Position numbers and translations under genes: made by a program
Origin: Thermaurantiacus tibetensis
GTDB lineage: Bacteria > Pseudomonadota > Alphaproteobacteria > Sphingomonadales > Sphingomonadaceae
DNA: 64,000 nucleotides
Assembly (NCBI RefSeq): GCF_015354055.1
Contig: NZ_JACHTM010000002.1
Location: forward strand, 372,001 to 436,000
Direction: 5' to 3'
The notes under the pieces: model-generated
Told to the model about the DNA's origin: nothing
Databases searched by the model: none
Seen by the model: the letters and a program-made list of their open reading frames with translations, nothing else
Shown here: positions 26,294 through 34,283 of the stretch, piece by piece
Layout of the letters: each line of letters opens with the position of its first letter
Numbering within the stretch: the stretch's first letter is position 1

Positions 26294-27295
26294 ATGCGCC
26301 CGCCCGCGTGGATCGCCATCGAACCCCACGGCCTCCACCTGCCGGCCGCCGACGTCTGGATCGACCCGCCGCGCCCCGTCGCCCGCGCGCTCGTCACCCA
26401 CGGCCATGCCGACCACGCGCGCGCCGGCCATGGCGAGGCCTGGGCCACGGCCGAGACGCTCGCCATCATGGCCGCGCGCGGCCAGGCGCCCGCCACCCCG
26501 CACCCCCTTGCCTGTGGCGAACGGGCGGACTTCGCCGGCGTTGCCGTCTCCCTCCACCCCGCCGGCCACATCCTCGGCTCTGCCCAGATCCGCCTCGAGG
26601 GGCCCGACGGCACCGTCATCGTCGTGACCGGAGACTACAAGCGCGTCCCCGACCCCACCTGCGCGCCCTTCGCGCCCATCCCCTGCGACATCCTCGTCAC
26701 CGAGGCGACCTTCGCGCTGCCCGTCTTCCGCCACCCCCCGCCCGAGGGCGAGGTCGCCCGCCTGCTCACTGCCCGCGCCGCCAACCCCGATCGCGCGCTC
26801 CTCGTCGGCGCCTATGCGCTCGGCAAGGCGCAGCGCCTTGTTGCCCTGCTGCGCGCGGCCGGCCACCGGGCCCCCATCTATCTCCACGGCGCGATGGAGC
26901 GGCTGATGGCGCTCTACGCCGCCCATGGCATCCCGCTCGGCGATCTCCGCCCCGTTGCCGGAACGCCGAAGGACGAACTTCGGGGCGCCATCGTGCTCGC
27001 TCCGCCCTCGGCCCTTGCCGACCGCTGGTCGCGCCGCCTGCCCGACCCGCTCGTCGCCATGGCCTCGGGCTGGATGCGGATCCGAGCCCGCGCCCGCCAG
27101 CGCGGCGCCGAGCTTCCGCTCATCGTCTCCGACCATGCCGACTGGGACGAGCTCACGGCGACCATCGCCGAGCTTTCCCCCCGTGAGGTCTGGGTCACGC
27201 ACGGCCGTGACGACGCCCTCGTCCACTGGTGCGAGACGCGCCAGCTCCGCGCCCGCGCGCTCCACCTCGTCGGCCGCGAGGACGAGGCGGACTGA
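26294..27295 (+). CDS. Ligase-associated DNA exonuclease (metallo-beta-lactamase fold)
   Basis: A 333-aa MBL/beta-CASP-like nuclease. The metal-binding motif THGHADHARAGHG is near residues 35-47. HPAGHILGSAQI, VVTGDYKRV and the late SDHADWDEL supply further ligands. Family members are encoded beside an ATP-dependent DNA ligase, as here (10-bp gap), and are thought to act in DNA end processing during repair. Helicase (Lhr-like) and PdeM partners that often accompany this pair are not next to it. Confidence 0.92.
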   Translation: MRPPAWIAIEPHGLHLPAADVWIDPPRPVARALVTHGHADHARAGHGEAWATAETLAIMAARGQAPATPHPLACGERADFAGVAVSLHPAGHILGSAQIRLEGPDGTVIVVTGDYKRVPDPTCAPFAPIPCDILVTEATFALPVFRHPPPEGEVARLLTARAANPDRALLVGAYALGKAQRLVALLRAAGHRAPIYLHGAMERLMALYAAHGIPLGDLRPVAGTPKDELRGAIVLAPPSALADRWSRRLPDPLVAMASGWMRIRARARQRGAELPLIVSDHADWDELTATIAELSPREVWVTHGRDDALVHWCETRQLRARALHLVGREDEAD

Positions 27296-27305
27296 GCCGA
27301 CCCCA

Positions 27306-28874
27306 ATGCAGCGCTTCGCCGCCCTGCTTGACGCGCTCTCGACCGCGCCGCAGCGCAGCGCCAAGCTCCGTCTCATCGGCGACCATCTCGCCACCACGCC
27401 CGATCCCGACCGGGGCCTCGCGCTCGCGGCGCTCACCGGCGGCCTCGACCTTCCCGCGGTCAAGCCGGCCCTCGTCCGCGCGCTTGCCGAGGCGCGGGTC
27501 GATCCCGTCCTCTTCCGCCTCTCCTACGACTATGTGGGCGACCTCGCCGAGACCGTCTCCCTCCTCTGGCCGGGCCCGGTGCGCGGCGAGCCCCCGAGCC
27601 TTGCCGAGGCGGTCGAACGCCTGCGCGCTGCCACCCGCGCGACCGCGCCCCAGGTGCTCGCCGGACTCCTTGACCGGCTCGACCCGTCGGGCCGCTTCGC
27701 CCTCCTCAAGCTCGCGACCGGCGCGCTGCGGGTGGGGGCGGGCGCGCGGCTTGCCCGCGTGGCGCTCGCCGAGCGCTTCGGCCTTCCCGTCGCCGAGGTG
27801 GAGGAAGTCTGGCACGGGCTCGCCCCGCCCTACGAGGCGCTCTTCGCCTGGGCCGAGGGGCGCGGCCCCTGGCCCGAGGCTGGCCCCGGCGCCGGCTTTC
27901 GGCCCTTCATGCTCGCCCACCCGCTCGAGGCGCCCGCGGCGCTCGACCTTGCCGCGCACGCCATCGAGTGGAAGTGGGACGGAATCCGCGCCCAGGCGGT
28001 CTCGGCACCTGGCGAGCGCCGGCTCTTCTCGCGCGACGGCAACGACATTTCCGCCGCCTTCCCCGACCTCGTCGCCGCGCTCCCCGACACCCCGCTCGCG
28101 CTCGACGGCGAGCTTCTGGTGCGCAGCCCCGATGGCACCCCGGCCGGCTTCCATGCCCTCCAGCAGCGCCTGAACCGCAAGGCGCCCGATGCCCGCCTGC
28201 TCCGGGAGCTGCCGGTGTTCCTGCGCGCCTACGACCTCCTCGCCGAAGGCGGCGCGGACCTGCGCCCGCTCCCCTGGGCGGCGCGCAGGGCAAGGCTCGA
28301 GCGGGTGATCGCCTGCCTTCCCCCCGACCGTTTCGACCTCTCCCCCCTCGTTCCCGTGGCCGATCACGCCGCGCTCGCCGAGGCCCGCGCCCGGCCGCCG
28401 CATGCCAGCATCGAGGGGGTGATGCTGAAGCGCCGCGACGCGCCCTATCTGGCCGGCCGCGTGACGGGGCTGTGGTGGAAGTGGAAGAAGGACCCGCTGA
28501 CGGCCGACTGTGTGCTGATGTATGCCCAGCGCGGCCACGGCAGGCGCTCGAGCTTCTACTCCGACTTCACCTTCGGCGCCTGGGGGCCGGACGGCACGCT
28601 CCTTCCCGTCGGCAAGGCCTATTTCGGCTTCACCGACGAGGAACTCGCCTGGCTTGACAGGTGGGTGCGCGAACACACGGTCGCCCGCTTCGGCCCGGTG
28701 CGCGAGGTCGAGAAGGCGCTCGTGCTCGAAGTGGCCTTCGAGGGCGTCGCAGCGAGCGCCCGACACAGGTCGGGGATCGCGCTGCGCTTCCCGAGGATCG
28801 CCCGCATCCGCGCCGACAAGCCGGCCGCCGAGGCCGACACGGTCGAGCGCATTGCCGCACTCGCCCGCCCCTGA
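27306..28874 (+). CDS. ATP-dependent DNA ligase (cisplatin-type bacterial LigD/LigC-like, ligase-associated cluster)
   Basis: A 522-aa ligase. An N-terminal helical region (about 1-200) is followed by an adenylation domain with the nucleotidyl lysine motif EWKWDGIRAQ. Motif III (LALDGELLV), motif IV (SIEGVMLKRRDAPY) and motif V (LWWKWKKDPLTADCVLMY) follow, then an OB-fold. It joins DNA ends using ATP, in addition to the NAD-dependent LigA expected elsewhere. I use the ATG at 27306, just after the exonuclease stop; open frame upstream is antiparallel-free read-through inside the exonuclease gene. Confidence 0.93.
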   Translation: MQRFAALLDALSTAPQRSAKLRLIGDHLATTPDPDRGLALAALTGGLDLPAVKPALVRALAEARVDPVLFRLSYDYVGDLAETVSLLWPGPVRGEPPSLAEAVERLRAATRATAPQVLAGLLDRLDPSGRFALLKLATGALRVGAGARLARVALAERFGLPVAEVEEVWHGLAPPYEALFAWAEGRGPWPEAGPGAGFRPFMLAHPLEAPAALDLAAHAIEWKWDGIRAQAVSAPGERRLFSRDGNDISAAFPDLVAALPDTPLALDGELLVRSPDGTPAGFHALQQRLNRKAPDARLLRELPVFLRAYDLLAEGGADLRPLPWAARRARLERVIACLPPDRFDLSPLVPVADHAALAEARARPPHASIEGVMLKRRDAPYLAGRVTGLWWKWKKDPLTADCVLMYAQRGHGRRSSFYSDFTFGAWGPDGTLLPVGKAYFGFTDEELAWLDRWVREHTVARFGPVREVEKALVLEVAFEGVAASARHRSGIALRFPRIARIRADKPAAEADTVERIAALARP

Positions 28875-28962
28875 CCGGCCCCTGCCCATCCAATTGCTGA
28901 CCGGACACGCACGGGGCGCCGGTTGTCGGTCCTCCGATCAGCTTTCCGCAGCGCAGAACCTT

Positions 28963-29775
28963 TCATGATGCCGAGGGTGCAGCCGACCGCGCCTGCGCCG
29001 TCTCCACCAGAAAGAGGGCCACAGTTCCCGCCATGTTCACGGCCAGAGCGGCGTGACGCGGAGCGACCTTGAAGGGCCGTCTTCCGTTCGGCGCGTGCGC
29101 ATCGCTCACGCGATTGCGCAGCGTGGCGAGCCCCTCGACGACGCTGATGGCGCTGCCAAAAATTCGCCTGACGGCCTCTTCGGTGTCTTGCGTTGGAGCC
29201 AGGTTCAGTCGTTTCGCGACCAGCCGATACAGCTTCGGCAGGTCGTCGTTCGGAGCGTAGGACGCATTTCCTTGCTCGTCTTCGAGGATGTGCTTGCAGA
29301 CCGTCTCAAGCAGCGTTCGGGCCATGGTGATGGCGCCCGTCGGATCGGATTCGCGGCGGGTAAGGGCCTTGTTCCATGCAGCAGTGACCGCCTCGGCATT
29401 GAATGCGGTAAGCGTGTCGGAAATGACCGAGTCGGCCAGTGGTACACCTCGCTCCAGCCGTTCGATGAGCGGGGCGAACTGTTCGCGGACGAACCGCCGA
29501 CGCGGCTCCCATTGAGGAGCGAGGTCTTTAAGGAACGCCCACATCGCGCCGGTGTCCTGCGCCGTGCGGACGAACGGCGGCACCAGTTGGGCAACGTCCG
29601 GGTCGTTCATCAGCTCCCGGCGCAGCAGCCGATAGACGGCGTCATCGATTCGCTTGGCTCCCTCGCAGAGGGCGACCAACCCATTGCGGAGGACCATTGC
29701 CCGCTCCAGTCGATCGGCTGGCAACTCCGAAATCTGGCCTGGCGCAGGGGCACTAAAGACGTCATCGATGCTCAT
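28963..29775 (-). CDS. Abortive-infection family protein (Abi_C-type C-terminal domain)
   Basis: A 270-aa protein. The C-terminal half has the pattern of the Abi_C domain: TGAITMARTLLETVCKHIL, a NDDLPKLYRLVAKRLNL segment, then IFGSAISVVEGLATLRNRVSDAHA. The N-terminal half (DRLERAMVLRNGLVALCEGA) is helical without a known domain. Such proteins are annotated as phage abortive-infection factors, but the mechanism is largely unknown. Base composition looks less GC-rich than its neighbours, and it stands alone between the DNA ligase and the Mn exporter genes, suggesting recent acquisition. The frame is open upstream of the ATG. Confidence 0.8.
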   Translation of the reverse strand: MSIDDVFSAPAPGQISELPADRLERAMVLRNGLVALCEGAKRIDDAVYRLLRRELMNDPDVAQLVPPFVRTAQDTGAMWAFLKDLAPQWEPRRRFVREQFAPLIERLERGVPLADSVISDTLTAFNAEAVTAAWNKALTRRESDPTGAITMARTLLETVCKHILEDEQGNASYAPNDDLPKLYRLVAKRLNLAPTQDTEEAVRRIFGSAISVVEGLATLRNRVSDAHAPNGRRPFKVAPRHAALAVNMAGTVALFLVETAQARSAAPSAS

Positions 29776-30069
29776 GCCCAGCAGACTATCTGGTTTCGCG
29801 CCGTGCGTCTTCCCTGCCGCGACATCAGCCTCCGAGGCCCTCAGCCCACGCGCCGCTGCGATCTCGCACAGGCTCAGCGCACGCGTTCGAGCGAAGACGG
29901 CGGGGCAGGAGAGCGCGCATGCGCAAAAGCCGCATCAATGCAACCGGACAAAAGTCTGCAAGATACCCAACGCCTCGCCGAACTGGGCGCCACAGGGTCA
30001 ACGCCCGGTCAGGCCGCGCAACGCCCGGCCCGACGCCCGCTCGGCTGGGCGCGTACAGCCCAGCCCCCT
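29776..30069. other. Intergenic stretch with no recognisable gene
   Basis: This 294-bp interval separates the Abi_C gene (minus) from the 3' end of the Mn exporter gene (minus). It must contain the Abi_C promoter. Part of it is less GC-rich (around 29920-29985). I see no conserved protein, RNA or clear inverted repeat; it may be insertion scar sequence. Confidence 0.4.
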
Positions 30070-30627
30070 TCAGCCGAGGCCGAAGGCGAGCACCCAGAGG
30101 CCGAGCGCCGCAAACACCCCTGCCGCGCCGAGGCGCACCCACCTGAGCGGCACCACGCGCGTGATCCGCTCGCCCAGCCACACCGCCGGCGCATTGGCCA
30201 GCATCATCCCCAGCGTCGTCCCCGCCGTGACCGCGACGACCGCCTGGTAGCGCGCGGCAAGAAGCGCGGTTGCCACCTGCGTCTTGTCCCCCATCTCGAC
30301 GAGGAAGAAGGCGAGCGCCGTCGTCCAGAACACCCCGCCGTCGCGCACGCGCGGTTCGTCGGCCCGGTCGGGGACGAGCGCCCAGGCGGCCATTAGGAGG
30401 AAGCCGAGCCCGACCGCGCGGCCGAACCACGGCCCGGAAAGCCACTCCGCCGCCGCTGCTCCGACGGCTGCGGCGAGCGCATGGTTGAGAAGCGTGGCCG
30501 CGACGATCCCGCCGAGGATCGGCCAGGGCCGGCGGAACCGCGCGGCGAGCAGGATGGCAAGGAGCTGCGTCTTGTCGCCGATCTCGGCGAGGGCGACGAG
30601 GCCCGTGGAAACGAGGAAGGCTTCCAT
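30070..30627 (-). CDS. mneA: TMEM165/GDT1-family manganese exporter
   Basis: A 185-aa inner-membrane protein with about six helices in two homologous halves. Each half carries the family motif: EIGDKTQLLAILLA near residue 14 and EMGDKTQVATALLA near residue 108. Bacterial members export Mn2+. The yybP-ykoY riboswitch in its leader independently supports Mn2+ as substrate. I chose the ATG at 30625-30627, which places the first helix at the usual distance; the upstream frame runs through riboswitch sequence. Confidence 0.93.
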   Translation of the reverse strand: MEAFLVSTGLVALAEIGDKTQLLAILLAARFRRPWPILGGIVAATLLNHALAAAVGAAAAEWLSGPWFGRAVGLGFLLMAAWALVPDRADEPRVRDGGVFWTTALAFFLVEMGDKTQVATALLAARYQAVVAVTAGTTLGMMLANAPAVWLGERITRVVPLRWVRLGAAGVFAALGLWVLAFGLG

Positions 30628-30694
30628 GGCGGGAACGCTCCGGGGCCGGGGGACGGGCGACGACGGGCGCGCCCGCCGGCCCGTGGCAGGCACC

Positions 30695-30817
30695 CCCGCC
30701 GTCGGTCTCGCCAGGCCCTCCGGCCCTCCGCGCCATGGCCGCCCGAAAGGCCGGGACGGCCAAGCCTGTTGACGCGGAGCCGGGGCACCACGCCCCGTCG
30801 GCTACTCCCCGAAGACC
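30695..30817 (-). promoter_or_regulatory. yybP-ykoY manganese riboswitch in the leader of the Mn exporter
   Basis: On the minus strand, the leader contains the conserved 5' segment GGGGAGTAGCCG (30810 to 30799), an internal GTCAACAGGC segment (around 30773-30760) and the 3' segment GGCGAGACCG (30712 to 30703). These are the hallmark pieces of the Mn2+-sensing yybP-ykoY aptamer, in the right order and spacing. It ends about 70 bases before the exporter ATG, and Mn2+ binding would be expected to turn the exporter on. Confidence 0.85.
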
Positions 30818-30884
30818 CCCGTGCCCTAGGCCCGCCCGTCGGCCAACGCAAGGGTTGACACCGAAGGCCGACAGGCCCATGTGC
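30818..30884. promoter_or_regulatory. Divergent promoters for the Mn exporter and mgtE transcripts
   Basis: On the minus strand, TTGCGT (30851-30846) and TAGGGC (30828-30823) are separated by 17 bases, placing transcription start just before the riboswitch. On the plus strand, a perfect TTGACA lies at 30855-30860, with a poor -10 near 30878. The two promoters would overlap, so the Mn exporter and Mg transporter operons may influence each other. Confidence 0.5.
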
Positions 30885-31063
30885 CGCGGGCTCCGGCCGG
30901 ACCGGAGTGTCTCGACAGAGAGCGTGATGGACGAAGGCTCGAGTTTGGGCGCGGAAGCGCCCGTCAGCAGCGAAGCTCCCGGCGCGGGCCGGACGAGCCG
31001 CGAGGTGCGCGCCTAGAGCCACCCCGGCCACCCCCCGCACGGGAAGCGGAAAGGAGGTGGCCC
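30885..31063 (+). promoter_or_regulatory. Structured leader upstream of the mgtE operon
   Basis: About 180 bases between the putative promoter and the first small ORF. It holds a hairpin CTCCGG/CCGGAG (30891-30896 with 30902-30907) and a hairpin GGGCGC-GGAA-GCGCCC at 30947-30962. A longer possible pairing between GGCGCG near 30981 and CGCGCC near 31008 follows. It does not fit the M-box consensus as far as I can see. A role in Mg2+ sensing is only a suggestion from position. Confidence 0.4.
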
Positions 31064-31291
31064 ATGACGAAGGTCGTGCAGTTCCCCCATGGCGCCCGCG
31101 CGGCGCCAGCAGCCCGCCTCGAGATGCGGTGGGAGGCAACGCCTGGCGGGCTCGTCTGCCGCTGGGTCGAGGTTGCCCACCCCTGGTTCGCGCCTGCCGC
31201 CGCGCGGCCGCTCGCACGCGCGCCCAAGCCTGCACCACGGCGTCTCGCGGCCCGGCTCGCAAACCGGGCGCTCGCCCGCGCGGCTGCCTGA
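31064..31291 (+). CDS. Small hypothetical protein, first ORF of the mgtE transcript
   Basis: A 75-aa protein with an excellent ribosome site (AAAGGAGGTGG, about 8 bases before the ATG). The middle part, EMRWEATPGGLVCRWVEVAH, is compact with two tryptophans; the C-terminal third is rich in Arg, Ala and Pro and is basic. I recognise no domain. The strong ribosome site argues that it is really translated. It could be a small regulatory or leader protein of the Mg2+ transporter genes downstream. Confidence 0.6.
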   Translation: MTKVVQFPHGARAAPAARLEMRWEATPGGLVCRWVEVAHPWFAPAAARPLARAPKPAPRRLAARLANRALARAAA

Positions 31292-31302
31292 GGAGACCGG
31301 CC

Positions 31303-31383
31303 ATGGATCCCGGACCAGCCCGGCCGGCCGCGCTGCCCTTCGGCGCGGCCGGCGCCCTGACGCAGCCCCGGCGGGACGGCTGA
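31303..31383 (+). CDS. Possible proline-rich leader peptide before mgtE
   Basis: A 26-codon ORF with AGGAGA six bases upstream of its ATG. Its product begins MDPGPARPAALPF, an acidic and proline-rich start reminiscent of the MgtL leader peptide of Salmonella (which begins MEPDP), where such residues destabilise ribosomes when Mg2+ is low. It ends 45 bases before mgtE. It is short, and no homology search was possible, so I regard it as a candidate only. Confidence 0.4.
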   Translation: MDPGPARPAALPFGAAGALTQPRRDG

Positions 31384-31428
31384 GCGCCGCTCCTGCCGGC
31401 TCCTCCCACGGACCGCCAGGAGACCCCC

Positions 31429-32814
31429 ATGGAAACCACCACCCGGATCGCCGAGGACGCGCTCCTCGCCCTCCTCGCCGCCGGCGACAGCAAGGCCATC
31501 CGCGCCGCGCTCGAGGACATGCCCCCGGCCGACATCGTCGACACGATCGCCGGGCTCGAGGCCGCGCAGGTCGCCGCCGTGCTGGCCGCCCTTCCGCCCG
31601 ACGTTTCGGCCGGCGCCTTCGGCTACTTCGCGCCCGCCCAGCAGGTCGCGATCGCCCGTGCCATGCCGCGCGCCGCGCTGCAGCGGCTGTTCACCGACAT
31701 GCCGCACGACGAGCGCGCCGACCTCTGGAAGTCGCTGCCCGAGGACGAGCGCGACGCGCTTCTCCCCGGCCTCGCCGCTGCCGAGCGCGAGGACATCCGC
31801 CGGCTTGCGAGCTACCCGGAAGGGACGGCCGGGTCGATCATGACCTCGGACTACGCCCGCCTCGCGCCTTCGCTCACCGTGCGCGAGGCAATCGAGGCGC
31901 TCCGCCGCGAGGCGCCCGACCGCGAGACCATCTACGACGCCTACGTGACCGACGAGGACCGCCGCCTCGTCGGCGTCGTCTCGCTGCGCGACCTGCTCGT
32001 GAGCGCCGACGACCAGCGCGTCGCCGACATCATGACGACCGACGTCGTCTTCGCCCGGGTCGACGACAGCCGCGAATCGGTCGCCGAGAAGATCGCCGAC
32101 TACGACCTCCTTGCCATTCCCGTGATCGATTCGTCCGACATGCTGGTCGGCATCGTGACGGTCGACGACGCGCTCGACGTCGCCGAGGAAGCACTCGCCC
32201 GCCGGCTCACCCGCTTTGGCGGCACCTCGGCCCTTGGCGGCCCCGACATCGACATGGTCAGCTCGAGCTTCTGGACCATGTTCCGGGCGCGCTACGTCTG
32301 GCTCGCCTTCCTCACCGCCTTCGGCATGATCTCCTCGCTCTTCGTCGCCGCGCAGGAGGAGATCCTCGCCGAGGTGATCGTGCTCGCCGCCTTCATCGCC
32401 CCCATCATCGACATGGGCGGCAACACCGGCAGCCAGTCGGCCACGCTCGTCATCCGCGCCATGGCGCTGGGGCAGGTGGATTCCGTCTGGCGCGACGTGC
32501 TCAAGATCCTGAAGCGCGATGTGCCGGTCGCCGCCGCGCTCGGCATCGGCGTGGCCGTTCTCGAGCTGGTGCTCGCCCTCATTTTCAAGGAAGGCCTGCT
32601 TCCCGAAGTGTTGTGGGTGGTGGGGCTGTCGATGCTCATCGTCACGGTTGCCGGGTCGCTGTTCGGGGTGACCATCCCGTTCCTCGCGCGGGCGCTGAAG
32701 GTGGACCCGGCGACGCTCTCGGCGCCGCTCATCACCTCCGTCATGGACCTCATCGGCGTCGTCATCTACTTCGGCATCGCGAGCGTCTTCCTCGCCGACC
32801 TCCTCGGCGGCTGA
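31429..32814 (+). CDS. mgtE: Magnesium transporter MgtE
   Basis: A 461-aa Mg2+ channel/transporter. The N domain (about residues 1-130) is an acidic helical superhelix (DMPPADIVDTIAGLEAAQ, MPHDERADLWKSLPEDER). It is followed by two CBS domains (about 137-260; IMTSDYARL, DIMTTDVV) and five transmembrane helices with the pore signature IDMGGNTGSQSATLVIRAMA. In family members the cytosolic domains close the pore at high Mg2+. It sits at the end of a long leader with two small ORFs and heads a run of genes including mgtC. Confidence 0.96.
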   Translation: METTTRIAEDALLALLAAGDSKAIRAALEDMPPADIVDTIAGLEAAQVAAVLAALPPDVSAGAFGYFAPAQQVAIARAMPRAALQRLFTDMPHDERADLWKSLPEDERDALLPGLAAAEREDIRRLASYPEGTAGSIMTSDYARLAPSLTVREAIEALRREAPDRETIYDAYVTDEDRRLVGVVSLRDLLVSADDQRVADIMTTDVVFARVDDSRESVAEKIADYDLLAIPVIDSSDMLVGIVTVDDALDVAEEALARRLTRFGGTSALGGPDIDMVSSSFWTMFRARYVWLAFLTAFGMISSLFVAAQEEILAEVIVLAAFIAPIIDMGGNTGSQSATLVIRAMALGQVDSVWRDVLKILKRDVPVAAALGIGVAVLELVLALIFKEGLLPEVLWVVGLSMLIVTVAGSLFGVTIPFLARALKVDPATLSAPLITSVMDLIGVVIYFGIASVFLADLLGG

Positions 32815-32835
32815 CGGGCAAAGGGGGAATCGACC

Positions 32836-33504
32836 ATGCGCTTCCTCGTCCTTGCGGCGCTCGCTGCCGCCTGCCCCGCGCGCGCGTCGGGGCCCTACGC
32901 CACCGACGACTCCTTCGTCACGCCGGCCGGCGAACGGCAGGTCGAGACCTGGGGCTCCGTGACGGCCGGCGGGCACCGGGTCTTCTTCGTGCCCGCCTTC
33001 ACGCCAAGGGCCGTGCCCTTCCTCGAGTTCTCGGCCGCGCTCGAGACCGAGCGCCTCTCGGGCGCGCGCGACTCGGCCGTCGGCGTCCAGGCCAAGGCGC
33101 GCCTTCTGCCCGAGCCTGCGCAGGCCGGCGCGATCGGCCTGTCGGTTGCGGGGGGCGCGCGGGTCCCCACGCGCAGCGAGGATACGGAGGCCTTCGCGAA
33201 CGCCGCGCTGAGCTGGGCGGCCACGGGCTCCACGCTCGTCCACCTGAACCTCGGCTGGAGCGGCTTCATCGCGCGCCCCGAAGGCGGCGTCACCTGGGGG
33301 GCGCGCCTCGAGCAGACGCTCCGCCCCGAGCGCCTCGTGCTGCACGCCGAGCTGTTCGGCGCCGGCGCCGGGCGGCCGGGGATGCAGCTGGGGCTTCGCC
33401 CGACGCTGCGGCCGGGCAACATCGATCTCGAGTTCGTCGCCGGCCGCAACCTCGGCGGCGAGCGCGCCACCTGGATGACGCTGGGGGCTGCCTTCCGCTT
33501 CTAG
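32836..33504 (+). CDS. Exported outer-membrane-like beta-strand protein of unknown function
   Basis: A 222-aa protein with a short Sec signal (MRFLVLAALAAACPARA) and a mature part made of alternating hydrophobic and polar strands (VLHAELFGAGAGRPG, NIDLEFVAGRNLGGERAT), ending in Phe (GAAFRF). This is typical of a small outer-membrane barrel. The N-terminal GPYATDDSFVTPAGERQVET matches a family of transporter-like OM proteins with no assigned role. It follows mgtE by 21 bp with its own purine-rich ribosome site, so a role in metal-ion passage is possible but not shown. Confidence 0.7.
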   Translation: MRFLVLAALAAACPARASGPYATDDSFVTPAGERQVETWGSVTAGGHRVFFVPAFTPRAVPFLEFSAALETERLSGARDSAVGVQAKARLLPEPAQAGAIGLSVAGGARVPTRSEDTEAFANAALSWAATGSTLVHLNLGWSGFIARPEGGVTWGARLEQTLRPERLVLHAELFGAGAGRPGMQLGLRPTLRPGNIDLEFVAGRNLGGERATWMTLGAAFRF

Positions 33505-33581
33505 CCTTCGGAGTTGCGCCCGTCGCCGGGCTGCTGGCAGCGGTACCAGGTGCTCCCGTAGGGCCCGAATCGGGGAAGGCC

Positions 33582-34283
33582 ATGGACGAGACGCTCGACG
33601 CCGCGCTGAACCTCCTCGTCGCCGTCGGCCTCGGCGCGCTCGTCGGCCTCGAGCGGCAGTGGCGGCAGCGGCTCGCGGGGCTTCGAACCAACACGCTCGT
33701 CGCCCTCGGCGCCGCCAGCTTCGTCCTGTTCGCCGACCTCTTCCCCGGCGAAGCGAGCCCCACCCGGGTTGCAGCGCAGGTCGTCTCCGGCATCGGCTTC
33801 CTCGGCGCCGGCATCATCTTCCGCGAAGGAGTCAACGTCCGCGGCCTCAACACGGCGGCAACGCTGTGGTGCTCGGCGGCGGTCGGCGTGCTCGCCGGCG
33901 CCGGCGCCTGGGAGCGCGCCGCGGCCGTCGCGGCGCTCGTGATCGCGGTCAACGTCGCGCTCCGCCCGGTGCTGCGCTTCATCCAGTCCCAGCCTGTGCC
34001 CGAGCCCGAGGGCGACCGCTGCTATCTCGTCACCGTCGTCAGCCGCGGCGAGGCCGAGGCCCATGTCCGCGCCCTCCTCCTCCAGGGCGTGTCCAGCGCC
34101 GGCCTCCGTCTGCGCCGCCTCGACAGCCAGAACATCGAGGAGAGCGACCGCATCGCCGTCGAGGCGGAGGTGGTGAGCGAGGGCAGGGCCGATGCCCCCA
34201 TCGAGCAGATCATCGGCCGCCTTTCGCTCGAGCCGCAGGTGACGGCGGCGCGCTGGCGGCTTTCGCCAGCACCCGCCGAATGA
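33582..34283 (+). CDS. mgtC: MgtC/SapB-family membrane protein
   Basis: A 233-aa protein. The N-terminal half has four to five hydrophobic helices with the family motif LVGLERQWRQRLAGLRTN and GFLGAGIIF. The C-terminal half (from about residue 147) is an ACT-like soluble domain, CYLVTVVSRGEAEAHVRALL. MgtC proteins support growth in low Mg2+ and affect ATP synthase in pathogens; environmental members are less understood. Its stop overlaps the ATG of the following metallopeptidase-like gene by 4 bases. Clustering with mgtE supports a link to Mg2+ homeostasis. Confidence 0.92.
   Translation: MDETLDAALNLLVAVGLGALVGLERQWRQRLAGLRTNTLVALGAASFVLFADLFPGEASPTRVAAQVVSGIGFLGAGIIFREGVNVRGLNTAATLWCSAAVGVLAGAGAWERAAAVAALVIAVNVALRPVLRFIQSQPVPEPEGDRCYLVTVVSRGEAEAHVRALLLQGVSSAGLRLRRLDSQNIEESDRIAVEAEVVSEGRADAPIEQIIGRLSLEPQVTAARWRLSPAPAE

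Noticed and set aside
30885-31063. An M-box (Mg2+) riboswitch before mgtE.
   Set aside because: Hairpins exist, but I could not find the M-box core segments, so only an unspecified structured leader is reported.
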